Below are positions 1-8,296 of a stretch of DNA of 64,000 nt, one piece after another. Position 1 is the stretch's first letter. The number at the start of each line of letters is the position of its first letter. The notes under the pieces are model-generated. The model had not been told where the DNA came from. It saw nothing but the letters and a program-made list of their open reading frames with translations, and did not search any database. Both the position numbers and the translations under genes were made by a program. Source of the DNA: Nocardiopsis sp. CNT312 (GTDB taxonomy: Bacteria > Actinomycetota > Actinomycetes > Streptosporangiales > Streptosporangiaceae); NCBI RefSeq assembly GCF_000515115.1, contig NZ_KI911536.1, positions 196,476 through 260,475 of the forward strand, written 5' to 3'.

Positions 1-2
1 CG

Positions 3-251
3 CTTCCGGTCCCGCGTCCGCGTGAGGCACCCGACGACGGCCCGGCCCGGCCGGCACCCCTGCCGCCGAAGCCGCCGCTGCCGCGTCGGCGTTCGCGGCG
101 TCCGCGCGACGGGCACCGCACGTCCGGCCGCCGTCTGGCTCGCCACCGCAGGCCCCGGCGGGGGCCGGGGCTGGCGCGGCTGGTGGCCGCCTACGCCATG
201 GCCTCGGGTGTGGGGGCGCTGGCCCACCACCTGTCCACGGCGGTGCTGTAG
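3..251 (+). CDS. C-terminal part of an unidentified Pro/Arg-rich protein
   Basis: The reading frame is already open at the window edge and ends with TAG at 249-251, so only the last 82 residues are visible. They are dominated by Pro and Arg and finish with a short, more hydrophobic stretch (LVAAYAMASGVGALAHHL). The tail looks like a disordered basic linker followed by one helix. No catalytic motif is visible and I do not recognise a family. Third codon positions are mostly G or C, which supports translation in this frame. The start lies upstream of the window, and the frame call is the main uncertainty because other frames here are also GC-rich. Confidence 0.4.
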   Translation, partial: LPVPRPREAPDDGPARPAPLPPKPPLPRRRSRRPRDGHRTSGRRLARHRRPRRGPGLARLVAAYAMASGVGALAHHLSTAVL

Positions 252-331
252 CCGAGCGCCCATAGACCGGCCGCGCCCGCTCGGGGGCCGGCGCGGCCCC
301 ACCGGTCCGCGGCGTGTGGTTACCTGCTCCC

Positions 332-691
332 ATGGGCGTTGAGATCGAGCGTTTCTCCCGGCTGGCGCGGGCGCTGCCGGGGTGCGCACACCGGGACTCC
401 GACAGCTACACCACCTTCCGTGTGGCCGACCGGCCGTTCGGCTACCTGTGGCCGCGCACCGCCACCGTCGGGCTGAAGCAGACCCTGCTGGAACAGGCCG
501 CGCTCGTGGCCGAGCGCCCCGAGGTGTTCGAGGTGCAGTTCACCGCGGGCGGGTTCGGCTGGGTGGTCGTCCACCTCGACGGGATCGGCCTGGACGAGCT
601 CAGTGAGCTCACCCTGGAGGCCTGGTACCTGACCGCGCCCGAGGAACTGCGCGCCGCCGCGCCCACCCCCGTCGCACTGGCCGGGGCCTGA
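332..691 (+). CDS. MmcQ/YjbR (DUF419) family protein
   Basis: Small protein of 119 residues with the fold signature of the MmcQ/YjbR family: the TTFRVADRPFGYLWPR strand pair and FTAGGFGWVVVHLDG close to the end. Members resemble the 'double-wing' DNA-binding fold, but their molecular function is mostly unknown. ATG at 332 is chosen because homologs begin just before the first helix; an in-frame GTG at 314 would add only six residues. Six bases upstream lies TTACCT, a relaxed -10, so the mRNA may be leaderless. The gene converges on pyruvate carboxylase across a strong shared hairpin. Confidence 0.8.
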   Translation: MGVEIERFSRLARALPGCAHRDSDSYTTFRVADRPFGYLWPRTATVGLKQTLLEQAALVAERPEVFEVQFTAGGFGWVVVHLDGIGLDELSELTLEAWYLTAPEELRAAAPTPVALAGA

Positions 692-698
692 ACACGCG

Positions 699-731
699 GC
701 GGCCCCGCACCCGGTCCGGGTGCGGGGCCGC
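699..731. terminator. bidirectional hairpin between convergent genes
   Basis: Two perfectly complementary 16-base arms (699-714 and 716-731) separated by one T. They sit 8 bases after the MmcQ stop and 12 bases beyond the pyruvate carboxylase stop on the other strand. There is no T-run, as is usual for actinomycete terminators. Confidence 0.75.
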
Positions 732-742
732 TCTCTCCCAGG

Positions 743-3700
743 TCAGGACAGGCAGAGCAGCAGGTCTCCGCCCTCCACGCGCTGGACGGCGCCGACCGCC
801 AGCCGGGAGACAGTCCCGGACACGGACGCGGTGATCGAGGCCTCCATCTTCATCGCCTCGATCGTGGCGACCGTCGCACCGGCCTCCACCTTCTCGCCCT
901 CGCCCACCACCAGCGTCACCACGCCGGCGAACGGCGCGGCCACGTGGCGCGGGTTGTCGCGGTCGGCCTTCTCCGCCTCGCGCACCTCCGAGGCCAGGGA
1001 CCGGTCCCGGATCTGGAGCGGGCGCAGCTGGTCGTTGAGCGTGGTCATCACCGTGCGCATGCCCCGCTCGTCGGCCTCGCTGACCGCCTCCAGGCCGATG
1101 AGCAGCCGCACGCCCGGCTCCAGGTCCACCACGTGCTCCTCGCCCTCGCGCAGACCGTAGAAGAAGTCCGCGCTGGAGAGCACGCTGGTGTCGCTGAAGT
1201 CCGCCCGGTGCTCCAGGAACTCCTTGGTCGGAGCGGGGAACAGCAGCCGGTTCAGCGTGGCGCGCCGCTCCTTGGCCAGCCCCGTGTGGTCCTCCTCGCT
1301 CAGCTCCTGCACCGGCTTGGCCTCGCCGCGGCCCTCCAGGGCCCGGGTGCGGAACGGCTCGGGCCACGCGCCCGGGGGCACGCCCAGCTCACCGCGCAGG
1401 AACCCGATCACCGAGTCGGGCACGTCGAAGCGGCCCGGGTCGGCCTCGAAGTCGGCGGGGGAGACCCCGGCCCCCACCAGGTGCAGGGCCAGGTCGCCCA
1501 CCACCTTCGACGACGGGGTGACCTTCACCAGGCGGCCCAGCATCCGGTCGGCCGCGGCGTACATCGCCTCGATGTCCTCGAACCGGTCGCCCAGCCCCAG
1601 GGCGGTCGCCTGCGTGCGCAGGTTCGACAGCTGGCCGCCGGGGATCTCGTGGTGGTACACGCGCCCGGTCGGCGACGACAGCCCCGCCTCGAAGGGCGCG
1701 TACACCCGCCGGACCGCCTCCCAGTACGGCTCCAGGGCGTTGACCGCGTCCAGGTCCAGCCCCGTGGAGTGCTCGGAGTGGTCGAAGGCTGCCACGATCG
1801 CCGACAGCGACGGCTGCGAGGTGGTGCCCGCCATCGAGGCCACCGCCCCGTCCACGGCGTCGGCGCCGGCGTTCACCGACGCCAGGTAGGTGGCCAACTG
1901 GCCGCCGGCCGTGTCGTGGGTGTGGATGTGCACCGGCAGGTCGAACTCGCGGCGCAGCGCGCTCACCAGCGTCGCGGCGGCCGGGGCGCGCAGCAGCCCC
2001 GCCATGTCCTTGACCGCCAGCACGTGCGCGCCCGCCTCGACGATGCGCTCGGCCAGCTTCAGGTAGTAGTCCAGCGTGTACAGCTTCTCCGCCGGGTCGG
2101 ACAGGTCGGAGGTGTAGCACAGCGCCACCTCGGCCACGCCCGTGCCGGTCTCGCGCACCGCGTCGATCGCCGGGCGCATCTGCTCCACGTCGTTGAGCGC
2201 GTCGAAGATGCGGAACACGTCCACGCCGGTGGCGGCGGCCTCCTCCACGAACGCCGACGTCACCTCCTTCGGGTAGGGCGTGTAGCCCACCGTGTTGCGC
2301 CCGCGCAGCAGCATCTGGAGGCAGATGTTGGGCGCCGCCGCGCGCAGCGCCGCCAGCCGCTCCCACGGGTCCTCGGCCAGGAACCGCAGCGCCACGTCGT
2401 AGGTGGCGCCGCCCCAGCACTCCAGCGACAGCAGGTCGGGCAGCGTGTGCGCCACCGCCGGGGCGACCGCCAGCAGGTCCCTGGTGCGCACCCGTGTGGC
2501 CAGCAGTGACTGGTGGGCGTCGCGGAAGGTCGTGTCGGTGACCGCGAGGCGGTCGGAGGAGCGCAGCCACCGCGCGAACCCCTCCGGGCCCAGCTCGTCC
2601 AGACGCTGCTTGGAACCGGCCGGGGGCACGCCGTCGGGGACCGCGGGCAGCTTGGCGACCGGGTCGATCAGGTGCGGGCGCTGCCCGTGCGGCTTGTTCA
2701 CCGTCACGTCGGCCAGGTAGGTGAGCAGGCGCGTGCCGCGGTCGGCCGAGGGGCGCGCCGTCAGCAGTTCGGGGCGCTCCTCGATGAAGGACGTCGTCAC
2801 CCGGCCCTGCTGGAAGTCGGTGTCCTCCAGCACCGCCTGGAGGAAGGGGATGTTGGTGGCGATGCCGCGGATACGGAACTCGGCCACCGCGCGCCGGGCC
2901 CGGCCGATGGCCGTCTCCAGGTCGCGTCCCCGGCAGGTCAGCTTCACCAGCAGCGAGTCGAAGTAGGCGCTCACCTCGGTCCCGGCGGCGGCCGTCCCGC
3001 CGTCCAGGCGGATGCCCGAACCGCCGGGGGAGCGGTAGGCGCTGATCGTGCCCGTGTCGGGTCGGAAGCCGTTGGCGGGGTCCTCGGTGGTGATCCGGCA
3101 CTGGAGCGCCGCGCCGCGCACGCTGATGGTCTCCTGGGACAGGCCCAGGTCGGCGAGGGTCTCACCGGAGGCGATGCGCATCTGCGCCTGTACCAGGTCG
3201 ACGTTGGTGACCTCCTCGGTCACCGTGTGCTCCACCTGGATGCGGGGGTTCATCTCGATGAAGACGTGGTTTCCGTCCCGGTCCACCAGGAACTCCACCG
3301 TCCCGGCGTTGCGGTAGCCGATGTGCTCGGCCAGGCGCACCGCGTCGGCGCACATCCGTTCGCGCAGTGCCGGGTCCAGGTTCGGGGCGGGTGCCAGCTC
3401 CACCACCTTCTGGTGGCGGCGCTGCACCGAGCAGTCGCGCTCGTAGAGGTGGACGACCCCGCCCCCGCCGTCGGCGAGTACCTGCACCTCGATGTGGCGC
3501 GGCTCCACCACGGCCTTCTCCAGGAACACCGTGGGGTCGTCGAAGGCGGCCCCGGCCTCGCGCATGGCGGCCTCCACCGCCTCGCGCAGGTCCTCGCGGG
3601 TGTCCACCCGGCGCATACCGCGCCCGCCGCCGCCCGCCACCGCCTTGACGAACAGAGGGAAGCCCACCCGCTCGGAGGCGGCGACGAGCTCGCCGAGGTC

Positions 3701-4117
3701 GGTGGAGGGGGCGCTCGACTCCAGCACGGGCACCCCGGCCTCGCGGGCCGCGGCCACCGCGCGGGCCTTGTTGCCGGTCAGCTCCAGCACCTCGGCGGGC
3801 GGGCCGACGAAGGTGAGCCCGGCCTCGCGGCAGGCCTTGGCCAGGTCCGGGTTCTCCGACAGGAAGCCGTACCCGGGGTAGACGGCGTCCGCGCCGGCCT
3901 CTCGGGCGGTGCGCACGATCTCGTCCACCGACAGGTAGGCGCGCACCGGGTGGCCCGGTTCGCCGATCTGGTAGGCCTCGTCGGCCTTGAGCCGGTGCAG
4001 GGAGTTGCGGTCCTCGTGCGGGAACACCGCGACGGTACGAGCGCGCAGCTCGTGGCCCGCGCGCAGCGCGCGGATCGCGATCTCCCCGCGGTTGGCCACG
4101 AGGATCTTCTGGAACAT
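743..4117 (-). CDS. pyc: pyruvate carboxylase
   Basis: Single-chain biotin enzyme of 1124 residues, the normal length, which carboxylates pyruvate to oxaloacetate (anaplerosis). The N-terminal biotin carboxylase domain starts FQKILVANRGEIAIRALRA and carries the glycine-rich ATP loop GGGGRGMRRV and the EMNPRIQVEHTVTE motif. The carboxyltransferase domain begins near TDTTFRDAHQSLLATRVRT. The C-terminal biotinyl domain has EAMKMEA with the biotin-accepting Lys at about residue 1090. The frame is open upstream to 4477, but ATG at 4117 is preceded by a good AGGAGG site and matches the family start. Monocistronic. A short CCGCAC-GG-GTGCGG palindrome (4215-4228) lies about 100 bp upstream and could be regulatory. 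Confidence 0.97.
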   Translation of the reverse strand: MFQKILVANRGEIAIRALRAGHELRARTVAVFPHEDRNSLHRLKADEAYQIGEPGHPVRAYLSVDEIVRTAREAGADAVYPGYGFLSENPDLAKACREAGLTFVGPPAEVLELTGNKARAVAAAREAGVPVLESSAPSTDLGELVAASERVGFPLFVKAVAGGGGRGMRRVDTREDLREAVEAAMREAGAAFDDPTVFLEKAVVEPRHIEVQVLADGGGGVVHLYERDCSVQRRHQKVVELAPAPNLDPALRERMCADAVRLAEHIGYRNAGTVEFLVDRDGNHVFIEMNPRIQVEHTVTEEVTNVDLVQAQMRIASGETLADLGLSQETISVRGAALQCRITTEDPANGFRPDTGTISAYRSPGGSGIRLDGGTAAAGTEVSAYFDSLLVKLTCRGRDLETAIGRARRAVAEFRIRGIATNIPFLQAVLEDTDFQQGRVTTSFIEERPELLTARPSADRGTRLLTYLADVTVNKPHGQRPHLIDPVAKLPAVPDGVPPAGSKQRLDELGPEGFARWLRSSDRLAVTDTTFRDAHQSLLATRVRTRDLLAVAPAVAHTLPDLLSLECWGGATYDVALRFLAEDPWERLAALRAAAPNICLQMLLRGRNTVGYTPYPKEVTSAFVEEAAATGVDVFRIFDALNDVEQMRPAIDAVRETGTGVAEVALCYTSDLSDPAEKLYTLDYYLKLAERIVEAGAHVLAVKDMAGLLRAPAAATLVSALRREFDLPVHIHTHDTAGGQLATYLASVNAGADAVDGAVASMAGTTSQPSLSAIVAAFDHSEHSTGLDLDAVNALEPYWEAVRRVYAPFEAGLSSPTGRVYHHEIPGGQLSNLRTQATALGLGDRFEDIEAMYAAADRMLGRLVKVTPSSKVVGDLALHLVGAGVSPADFEADPGRFDVPDSVIGFLRGELGVPPGAWPEPFRTRALEGRGEAKPVQELSEEDHTGLAKERRATLNRLLFPAPTKEFLEHRADFSDTSVLSSADFFYGLREGEEHVVDLEPGVRLLIGLEAVSEADERGMRTVMTTLNDQLRPLQIRDRSLASEVREAEKADRDNPRHVAAPFAGVVTLVVGEGEKVEAGATVATIEAMKMEASITASVSGTVSRLAVGAVQRVEGGDLLLCLS

Positions 4118-4325
4118 GCCGGTCGCCTCCTGATGCGTCGTCCGCTGTGCGTGGGTCCAGCGGCGCCGTCGCCGGTCTCCTGGTGCCCTGCGCACACGGT
4201 CCCGGGAACGATAACCGCACGGGTGCGGCACGGTGGGTACCGGGGTGGTGCGGGACCCCTGTCGGACCCGATCGCGCCGCGCCGGTGTGTCGGCGGCCCG
4301 TACCGGGCCTTCGGTCCGGCCGTGG

Positions 4326-4616
4326 TCAGGGCTTCTTCCGCTCGGAGTGGCCCAGGGGCCGGTCCGGGGCGATCCGGTCCCGCACCAGGCGTTTGAGCTC
4401 GGCGGCGTCGGTGAAGGCGGCGTCGCTCTCGCGCGACCACACGCTCTCACCGTCCAGGCGCACCTCGAACACCCCACCGGTGCCGGGCACCAGCGCGACC
4501 TCGCCCAGGTCCTGTTCGAACGTGGTCAGCAGTTCCTGCGCCATCCAGGTCGCCCGGGGCAGCCACCTGCACCGGACGCAGTACTCGATCTCCAGCCGGG
4601 GCTTGTCGTCCACCAT
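4326..4616 (-). CDS. SelT/SelW/SelH (Rdx) family thioredoxin-like protein
   Basis: 96-residue protein with the Rdx signature: IEYCVRCRW near the N-terminus (CxxC redox pair, with Cys where selenoprotein W has Sec), WMAQELLTTFEQDLGEVAL in the middle, and the FEVRLDGESVWSR strand. Eukaryotic members are redox proteins; the bacterial substrates are unknown. ATG at 4616 is preferred because the family begins a few residues before the first strand; a longer reading frame to 4712 adds 32 atypical residues. It starts 84 bases from, and divergently to, the MazG-like gene. The C-terminus is Lys-rich. Confidence 0.85.
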   Translation of the reverse strand: MVDDKPRLEIEYCVRCRWLPRATWMAQELLTTFEQDLGEVALVPGTGGVFEVRLDGESVWSRESDAAFTDAAELKRLVRDRIAPDRPLGHSERKKP

Positions 4617-4699
4617 GCGTTCCAGGATGGCACGCCGGTCCCGCGGTGGTCGCGGGCGCGGTGCGTGTCCTGCCTCACCACGGTGGTACACCTGGTCCC

Positions 4700-5017
4700 A
4701 TGAGCATCGCATCGCTGCAGAAGCTGCTGGAGGACTTCGCCGAGGCCCGGGACTGGGGCCCCGCGCACACGCCCAAGAACCTGGCGATGGCGCTGGCGGG
4801 GGAGGCCGGGGAACTCGTGGCCGAGTTCCAGTGGCTCACCGAGGAGGAGTCCGGCCGTGTCATGGACGACCCGGAGCGGGCCGAGGCGGTCCGTCTGGAG
4901 ATGGCGGACGTGTTCTGCTACCTGCTGCGCCTAGCCGGCGTACTGGGCGTGGACCTGGACGCTGCGGTCCGGGAGAAGACGGCGATCAACGAGCACCGCT
5001 TCCCCGCGCCGCGCTGA
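4700..5017 (+). CDS. MazG-like nucleotide pyrophosphohydrolase
   Basis: 105-residue all-alpha NTP pyrophosphatase of the MazG/dCTPase (RS21-C6-like) type. The metal-binding EExxE...ExxD pattern is visible as GEAGELVAEFQW followed by RLEMADVFCYLLRLAGVLGVDL. These small enzymes hydrolyse non-canonical or surplus dNTPs to the monophosphate. ATG at 4700 follows a weak -10-like TACACC and has no obvious ribosome-binding site; homologs start at this position. The next gene (YchJ-like) begins 52 bases downstream on the same strand. Confidence 0.85.
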   Translation: MSIASLQKLLEDFAEARDWGPAHTPKNLAMALAGEAGELVAEFQWLTEEESGRVMDDPERAEAVRLEMADVFCYLLRLAGVLGVDLDAAVREKTAINEHRFPAPR

Positions 5018-5069
5018 CCGCGGCCGCCGCGGGGTCGCGGCAGGAGCCCCGGCTTGGGACCATGGTCCC

Positions 5070-5492
5070 ATGGCCAAGAGCAGACCACGCACCCGCCCGG
5101 CGCGCCCCGACGCCTCCGCGCCCTGCCCCTGCGGACGGGAGGCGACCTACGCCGACTGCTGCGGGCGCCTGCACACGGGGGCCGCCAACGCCGCCACCGC
5201 CGAGGAGCTGATGCGCTCGCGCTACAGTGCGTTCGCCGTCGGGGACGCCGCCTACCTGGCGCGCACCTGGCACCCCGACACCCGGCCGCCGCGGGTCGCC
5301 GCCGACCCCCGCACCGTGTGGACCGGCCTGGAGATCGTCTCCACCACGGAAGGAACCCCTTTCCACAACGGGGGCACCGTGGCCTTCCGCGCCCGCTACC
5401 GGGAGGGTGCGGCCGAGGGGGAGCTGCGGGAGGAGAGCCGCTTCGTGCGCCGCGGCGGCGCGTGGGTCTATCTGGACGGATCGCACTACTGA
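5070..5492 (+). CDS. YchJ-type (UPF0225) SEC-C motif protein
   Basis: 140 residues with an N-terminal zinc-binding SEC-C motif: CPCGREATYADCCGRLH, four cysteines in the order CxC...CC. This is followed by the AEELMRSRYSAFAVGDAAYLARTWHPDTRP segment that defines the YchJ/UPF0225 family and a cystatin-like/NTF2-type beta region (VAFRARYREG, ESRFVRRGGAWVYLDG). Biochemical function is unknown; SEC-C domains bind zinc and mediate protein contacts in SecA and other proteins. It probably follows the MazG-like gene in one transcript. Confidence 0.85.
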   Translation: MAKSRPRTRPARPDASAPCPCGREATYADCCGRLHTGAANAATAEELMRSRYSAFAVGDAAYLARTWHPDTRPPRVAADPRTVWTGLEIVSTTEGTPFHNGGTVAFRARYREGAAEGELREESRFVRRGGAWVYLDGSHY

Positions 5493-5577
5493 CCCGTATC
5501 AGGTGGTTTTCCCCCTTCCGTTCCGTGCGGTGAGGGGGTAACAAAAGGTGACCCTACCAACGTCAGGCGGAGCACAC

Positions 5578-6297
5578 ATGACCCCCCGACCCCACGGTCC
5601 GCAGGAAAAAGACGACCTCCTCCAGATGCTGGGCCGGATCCTGGTAGGGGCGGCCCCGCGGAGCTGGAGCCACCTCGTGTACACGGCCAGGATCGTCGGA
5701 GCCTTCTCCGAGCACACCCTGGACGTTCAGGGCCCGGACGGGAGGGTTCACCGCTTCCCCGTCCCCGGCGGCGTCGAGACGGCCGCCGCCGGCCTGAAGC
5801 GGGTGTGCTACCGCCCGGGCCGAGGCACCTGGATGTCGATGGACTTCACGGTGCAGCGCACCGGCAGGTACGACGTGGACTACGACCACAGCGTCGAACC
5901 CGAGCACGCCGCCCTCCCCGCCCCGGCCGACTACGCGCGCGAACTGGAGCGCTTCCCCAGAGCGGACCAGTGCGTACCGGCCTGGCTCCGCACCCGCCTC
6001 GGCCGGGCGGGGACGGCCGGGCCCTCCGCCGTGAACGGGGCACCGGGGGACCCCGGTGGCCCCGGGGACGGCCCCGCGCCCCTGACCCCCGACGAGGCGG
6101 TGCGCATGCTCGTGTTCGCCTTCGCCGTCCGCGGGGCCGACGTCTCCTTCCAGGGGCCCGACACCCTGCTCGTCCCCAGACCCGGGGGGAGCGGCGTCCC
6201 CACCGACGTCAGCCGGTTCCGCGCCGCCCTGACCGGGGCCTCGCCCGAACAGGGCGCCCGCCACGCCGCCGAGTTCGTCCACGCCGTGTGGCGGTGA
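5578..6297 (+). CDS. YezG-like (DUF600-type) putative immunity protein
   Basis: 239-residue protein with two parts. Residues 10-130 resemble the YezG/DUF600 immunity fold, with the typical GRGTWMSMDFTVQ strand and the GRYDVDYDHSVEP motif followed by YARELERFPR. A Pro/Gly linker near residue 145 leads to a second small domain (TPDEAVRMLVFAFAVRGADVSF). ATG at 5578 follows GGCGGAG and is preferred over GTG at 5548. In other bacteria YezG neutralises a secreted LXG-type toxin, but no toxin gene is next to it here. Convergent with the acyl-CoA synthetase, 2 bases between stops. The immunity role is an inference. Confidence 0.55.
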   Translation: MTPRPHGPQEKDDLLQMLGRILVGAAPRSWSHLVYTARIVGAFSEHTLDVQGPDGRVHRFPVPGGVETAAAGLKRVCYRPGRGTWMSMDFTVQRTGRYDVDYDHSVEPEHAALPAPADYARELERFPRADQCVPAWLRTRLGRAGTAGPSAVNGAPGDPGGPGDGPAPLTPDEAVRMLVFAFAVRGADVSFQGPDTLLVPRPGGSGVPTDVSRFRAALTGASPEQGARHAAEFVHAVWR

Positions 6298-6299
6298 AC

Positions 6300-7682
6300 T
6301 CACCCCAGCAGCTTCTTCTGGACCTTGCCCATGGCGTTGCGCGGCAGGGACTCCACCACCCGCACCTCGCGCGGCCGCTTGTGCACCGACAGGCTCCCGG
6401 CCACGAAGTCGGCGACGTCGGCCGCCTCGATGCCCTCGCCCACCAGGTAGGCGACAATGCGCTGGCCCAGGTCGTCGTCGGCCTCACCCACCACCGCGGC
6501 CTCCCGTACCGCCGGGTGGCCCAGCAGCGCCGCCTCGACCTCGCCCGCACCCACCCGGTATCCGCCGGTCTTGATCATGTCGACCGACATCCGCCCCACG
6601 ATCCGGTGCCGCCCCCGCGCGTCCACGACGGCGGCGTCGCCCGTACGGAACCAGCCGTCGCCGGTCCACGCCGCGGCCGTGGCCTCGGGCAGTCCCAGGT
6701 ACCCGTCGAACAGCGTGGTGCCGCGCACCTGCAGCTCGCCGATGCTCTCCCCGTCCTCGTCCACGGGGGCGCCGTCCTCGCCGCGCAGCCGTGTGCGCAC
6801 GCCCGGCAGCGCGGGGCCCACCCAGCCGGTCAGGCGCGGTGCGTCGGCGCGCGCCGCCGTGGTGATCAGCGTCTCGGTCATCCCGTAGCGTTCCACCGGG
6901 CTCTGGCCGCTCAGGGCCGCCAGGCCCTCCGCCACGGGGGCGGGCAGGGGTGCGCTGCCCGACACCAGCAGCCGCGCCCCGGCCAGGGCCCGCGCGGCGC
7001 CCCTGTCCCGGACGACGCGCGACCACACGGTCGGTACGCCGAAGAACAGGGTGCCGCCGGCCTCCGCAGCCGCGGCGTAGGCCGCCGGGGTGGGGCGGAC
7101 CGTGTGTACCAGGGAGCAGCCGGTGCGCAGCGCGCCCAGCACGCCCAGGACCAGTCCGTGGACGTGGAACAGCGGTAGGCCGTGCACCAGGGTGTCGGCG
7201 GCGGTCCACCCCCAGGCGTCCGCGAGCGCGTCCAGGTCGGCGGCCACAGCCGCGCGCGACACGACCACCCCTTTGGGGGGACCGGTCGTCCCCGACGTGT
7301 ACATGATCAGCGCCGCGGCCCCGCTCGGAGGTTCGGGCAGGCCCCGCGGGGAGCGTTCGGCGGGGTCGACCGGGACGGCGGGCAGATCGGTGCCCGGGCG
7401 CGGCGGCCCCAGCCACAGGCGGGCGCCGGAGTCGCGCACGATGTGGCGGCGCTCGGCCGCACCGGAGTCGGAGGGGACCGGCACCACCGGGACACCGGCC
7501 AGCAGACCGCCGGCGACCGCGACCACCGTCGACAGCGAGGCCTCCCCGTGTACGGCGACGGCGTCGGCCCCGGCGATCCGCGCGGCGACGGCGGCCGCGG
7601 CCGCGCGCAGCTCCCCGTGGCCGATCCCCTCGTTCCCGATGCGTACTGTGCGTCCCTCGCCCGCACCGGTGTCCCAGAGCAT
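6300..7682 (-). CDS. acyl-CoA synthetase (malonyl-CoA/fatty-acid ligase type)
   Basis: 460-residue ANL-superfamily adenylating enzyme: acid + ATP + CoA to acyl-CoA + AMP + PPi. Seen in order: P-loop MYTSGTTGPPKGVVVSR, the substrate-side PLFHVHGLVLGVLGAL that is typical of short ligases of the malonyl-CoA synthetase type, the A5 motif ERYGMTETL, WFRTGDAAVVD, the hinge GRMSVDMIKTGGYRVG and the catalytic Lys motif PRNAMGKVQKK. Length is near the 490-500 of the group, with a short N-terminus. ATG at 7682 follows GGGGGC. Stands alone, so the true substrate (malonate, methylmalonate or a fatty acid) cannot be settled. Confidence 0.85.
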   Translation of the reverse strand: MLWDTGAGEGRTVRIGNEGIGHGELRAAAAAVAARIAGADAVAVHGEASLSTVVAVAGGLLAGVPVVPVPSDSGAAERRHIVRDSGARLWLGPPRPGTDLPAVPVDPAERSPRGLPEPPSGAAALIMYTSGTTGPPKGVVVSRAAVAADLDALADAWGWTAADTLVHGLPLFHVHGLVLGVLGALRTGCSLVHTVRPTPAAYAAAAEAGGTLFFGVPTVWSRVVRDRGAARALAGARLLVSGSAPLPAPVAEGLAALSGQSPVERYGMTETLITTAARADAPRLTGWVGPALPGVRTRLRGEDGAPVDEDGESIGELQVRGTTLFDGYLGLPEATAAAWTGDGWFRTGDAAVVDARGRHRIVGRMSVDMIKTGGYRVGAGEVEAALLGHPAVREAAVVGEADDDLGQRIVAYLVGEGIEAADVADFVAGSLSVHKRPREVRVVESLPRNAMGKVQKKLLG

Positions 7683-7893
7683 GCAGCCCCCGTCCGTCGC
7701 TCCGACCGATCGCGAGCCAGTACACCACAGGGCAGCGGTCGATCCGTGTGGCGGCTCCGAGCGCTGAGGCGTGCCCGGGCCTCCCGGAGCGGTGGGGGCC
7801 CGGGCACGACCACCTCACCCGGGTTCCGGCCCCGATGCCGTCTTCCGTTCAGGGGAGCGGCGACTCCAGAGCGCGTTTACCGCGTACCAATAG

Positions 7894-8235
7894 ATGCGAA
7901 TCTTGCGGGTCCTCCGCGTCCGCGCGGACCGCCTGCACGCCCCGATCGCCCCCTTCACCGGTGGTCCCAGCGACATCGCCCACGGGAACGCCCCGAACGA
8001 CCGGGACGACCTGCCCTCCGCTCTGCCCGTCTTCACCACGGGCCGCCTCGACACCGGCCACCACGGCACCTTCGAGGAGGCCGACGGCGGCCAGTGCGGC
8101 CAGGCGGGTCCCGCCTGGCCGCACTGGCCGCTCAGGGGCGACCGGGTGGCAGTTCGTCGGCGGCGACTGCGGACTGTGCGCCGACCCGGACCGGGACACC
8201 GGCCAGAGGAACCTCTGGTCAGCCTTGCGCGCTGA
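7894..8235 (+). pseudogene. decayed small gene facing the DUF2786 gene
   Basis: From ATG 7894 a frame with nearly perfect G/C third positions runs through HAPIAPFTGGPSDIAHG, LPVFTTGRLDTGHHGTF and GGQCGQAGPAWPHWPL. After about 8142 the coding signal moves to the next frame (GWQFVGGDCGLCADPDRD) with no stop, so the gene is probably frameshifted. I do not recognise the family. Its GHHGTFEEADGGQCGQA segment resembles GHDGPFGGAEAGDCAQA near 20703, which likewise lies convergent to a DUF2786 gene. A 45-bp palindrome lies inside the coding part. A real, unusually ended small protein is the alternative. Confidence 0.4.
8087..8131. repeat. 45-bp perfect inverted repeat
   Basis: Arms of 22 bases (8087-8108 and 8110-8131) match perfectly around a single central T. 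It lies inside the decayed + strand gene and 166 bases beyond the stop of the minus-strand DUF2786 gene. It could terminate that gene or be a fold-back duplication. Confidence 0.7.
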
Positions 8236-8296
8236 CCGGACGGGGAGCGTTCCCGGGCGGGGGACGGGCCCACCGTCGCCCGGGAACGACCTCCCC

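Noticed and set aside
944..4396. Very long open frames antisense to pyruvate carboxylase
   Set aside because: They have Arg/Gly/His-rich compositions typical of shadow frames in high-GC DNA, no start signals and no motif, and they lie opposite a certain gene.
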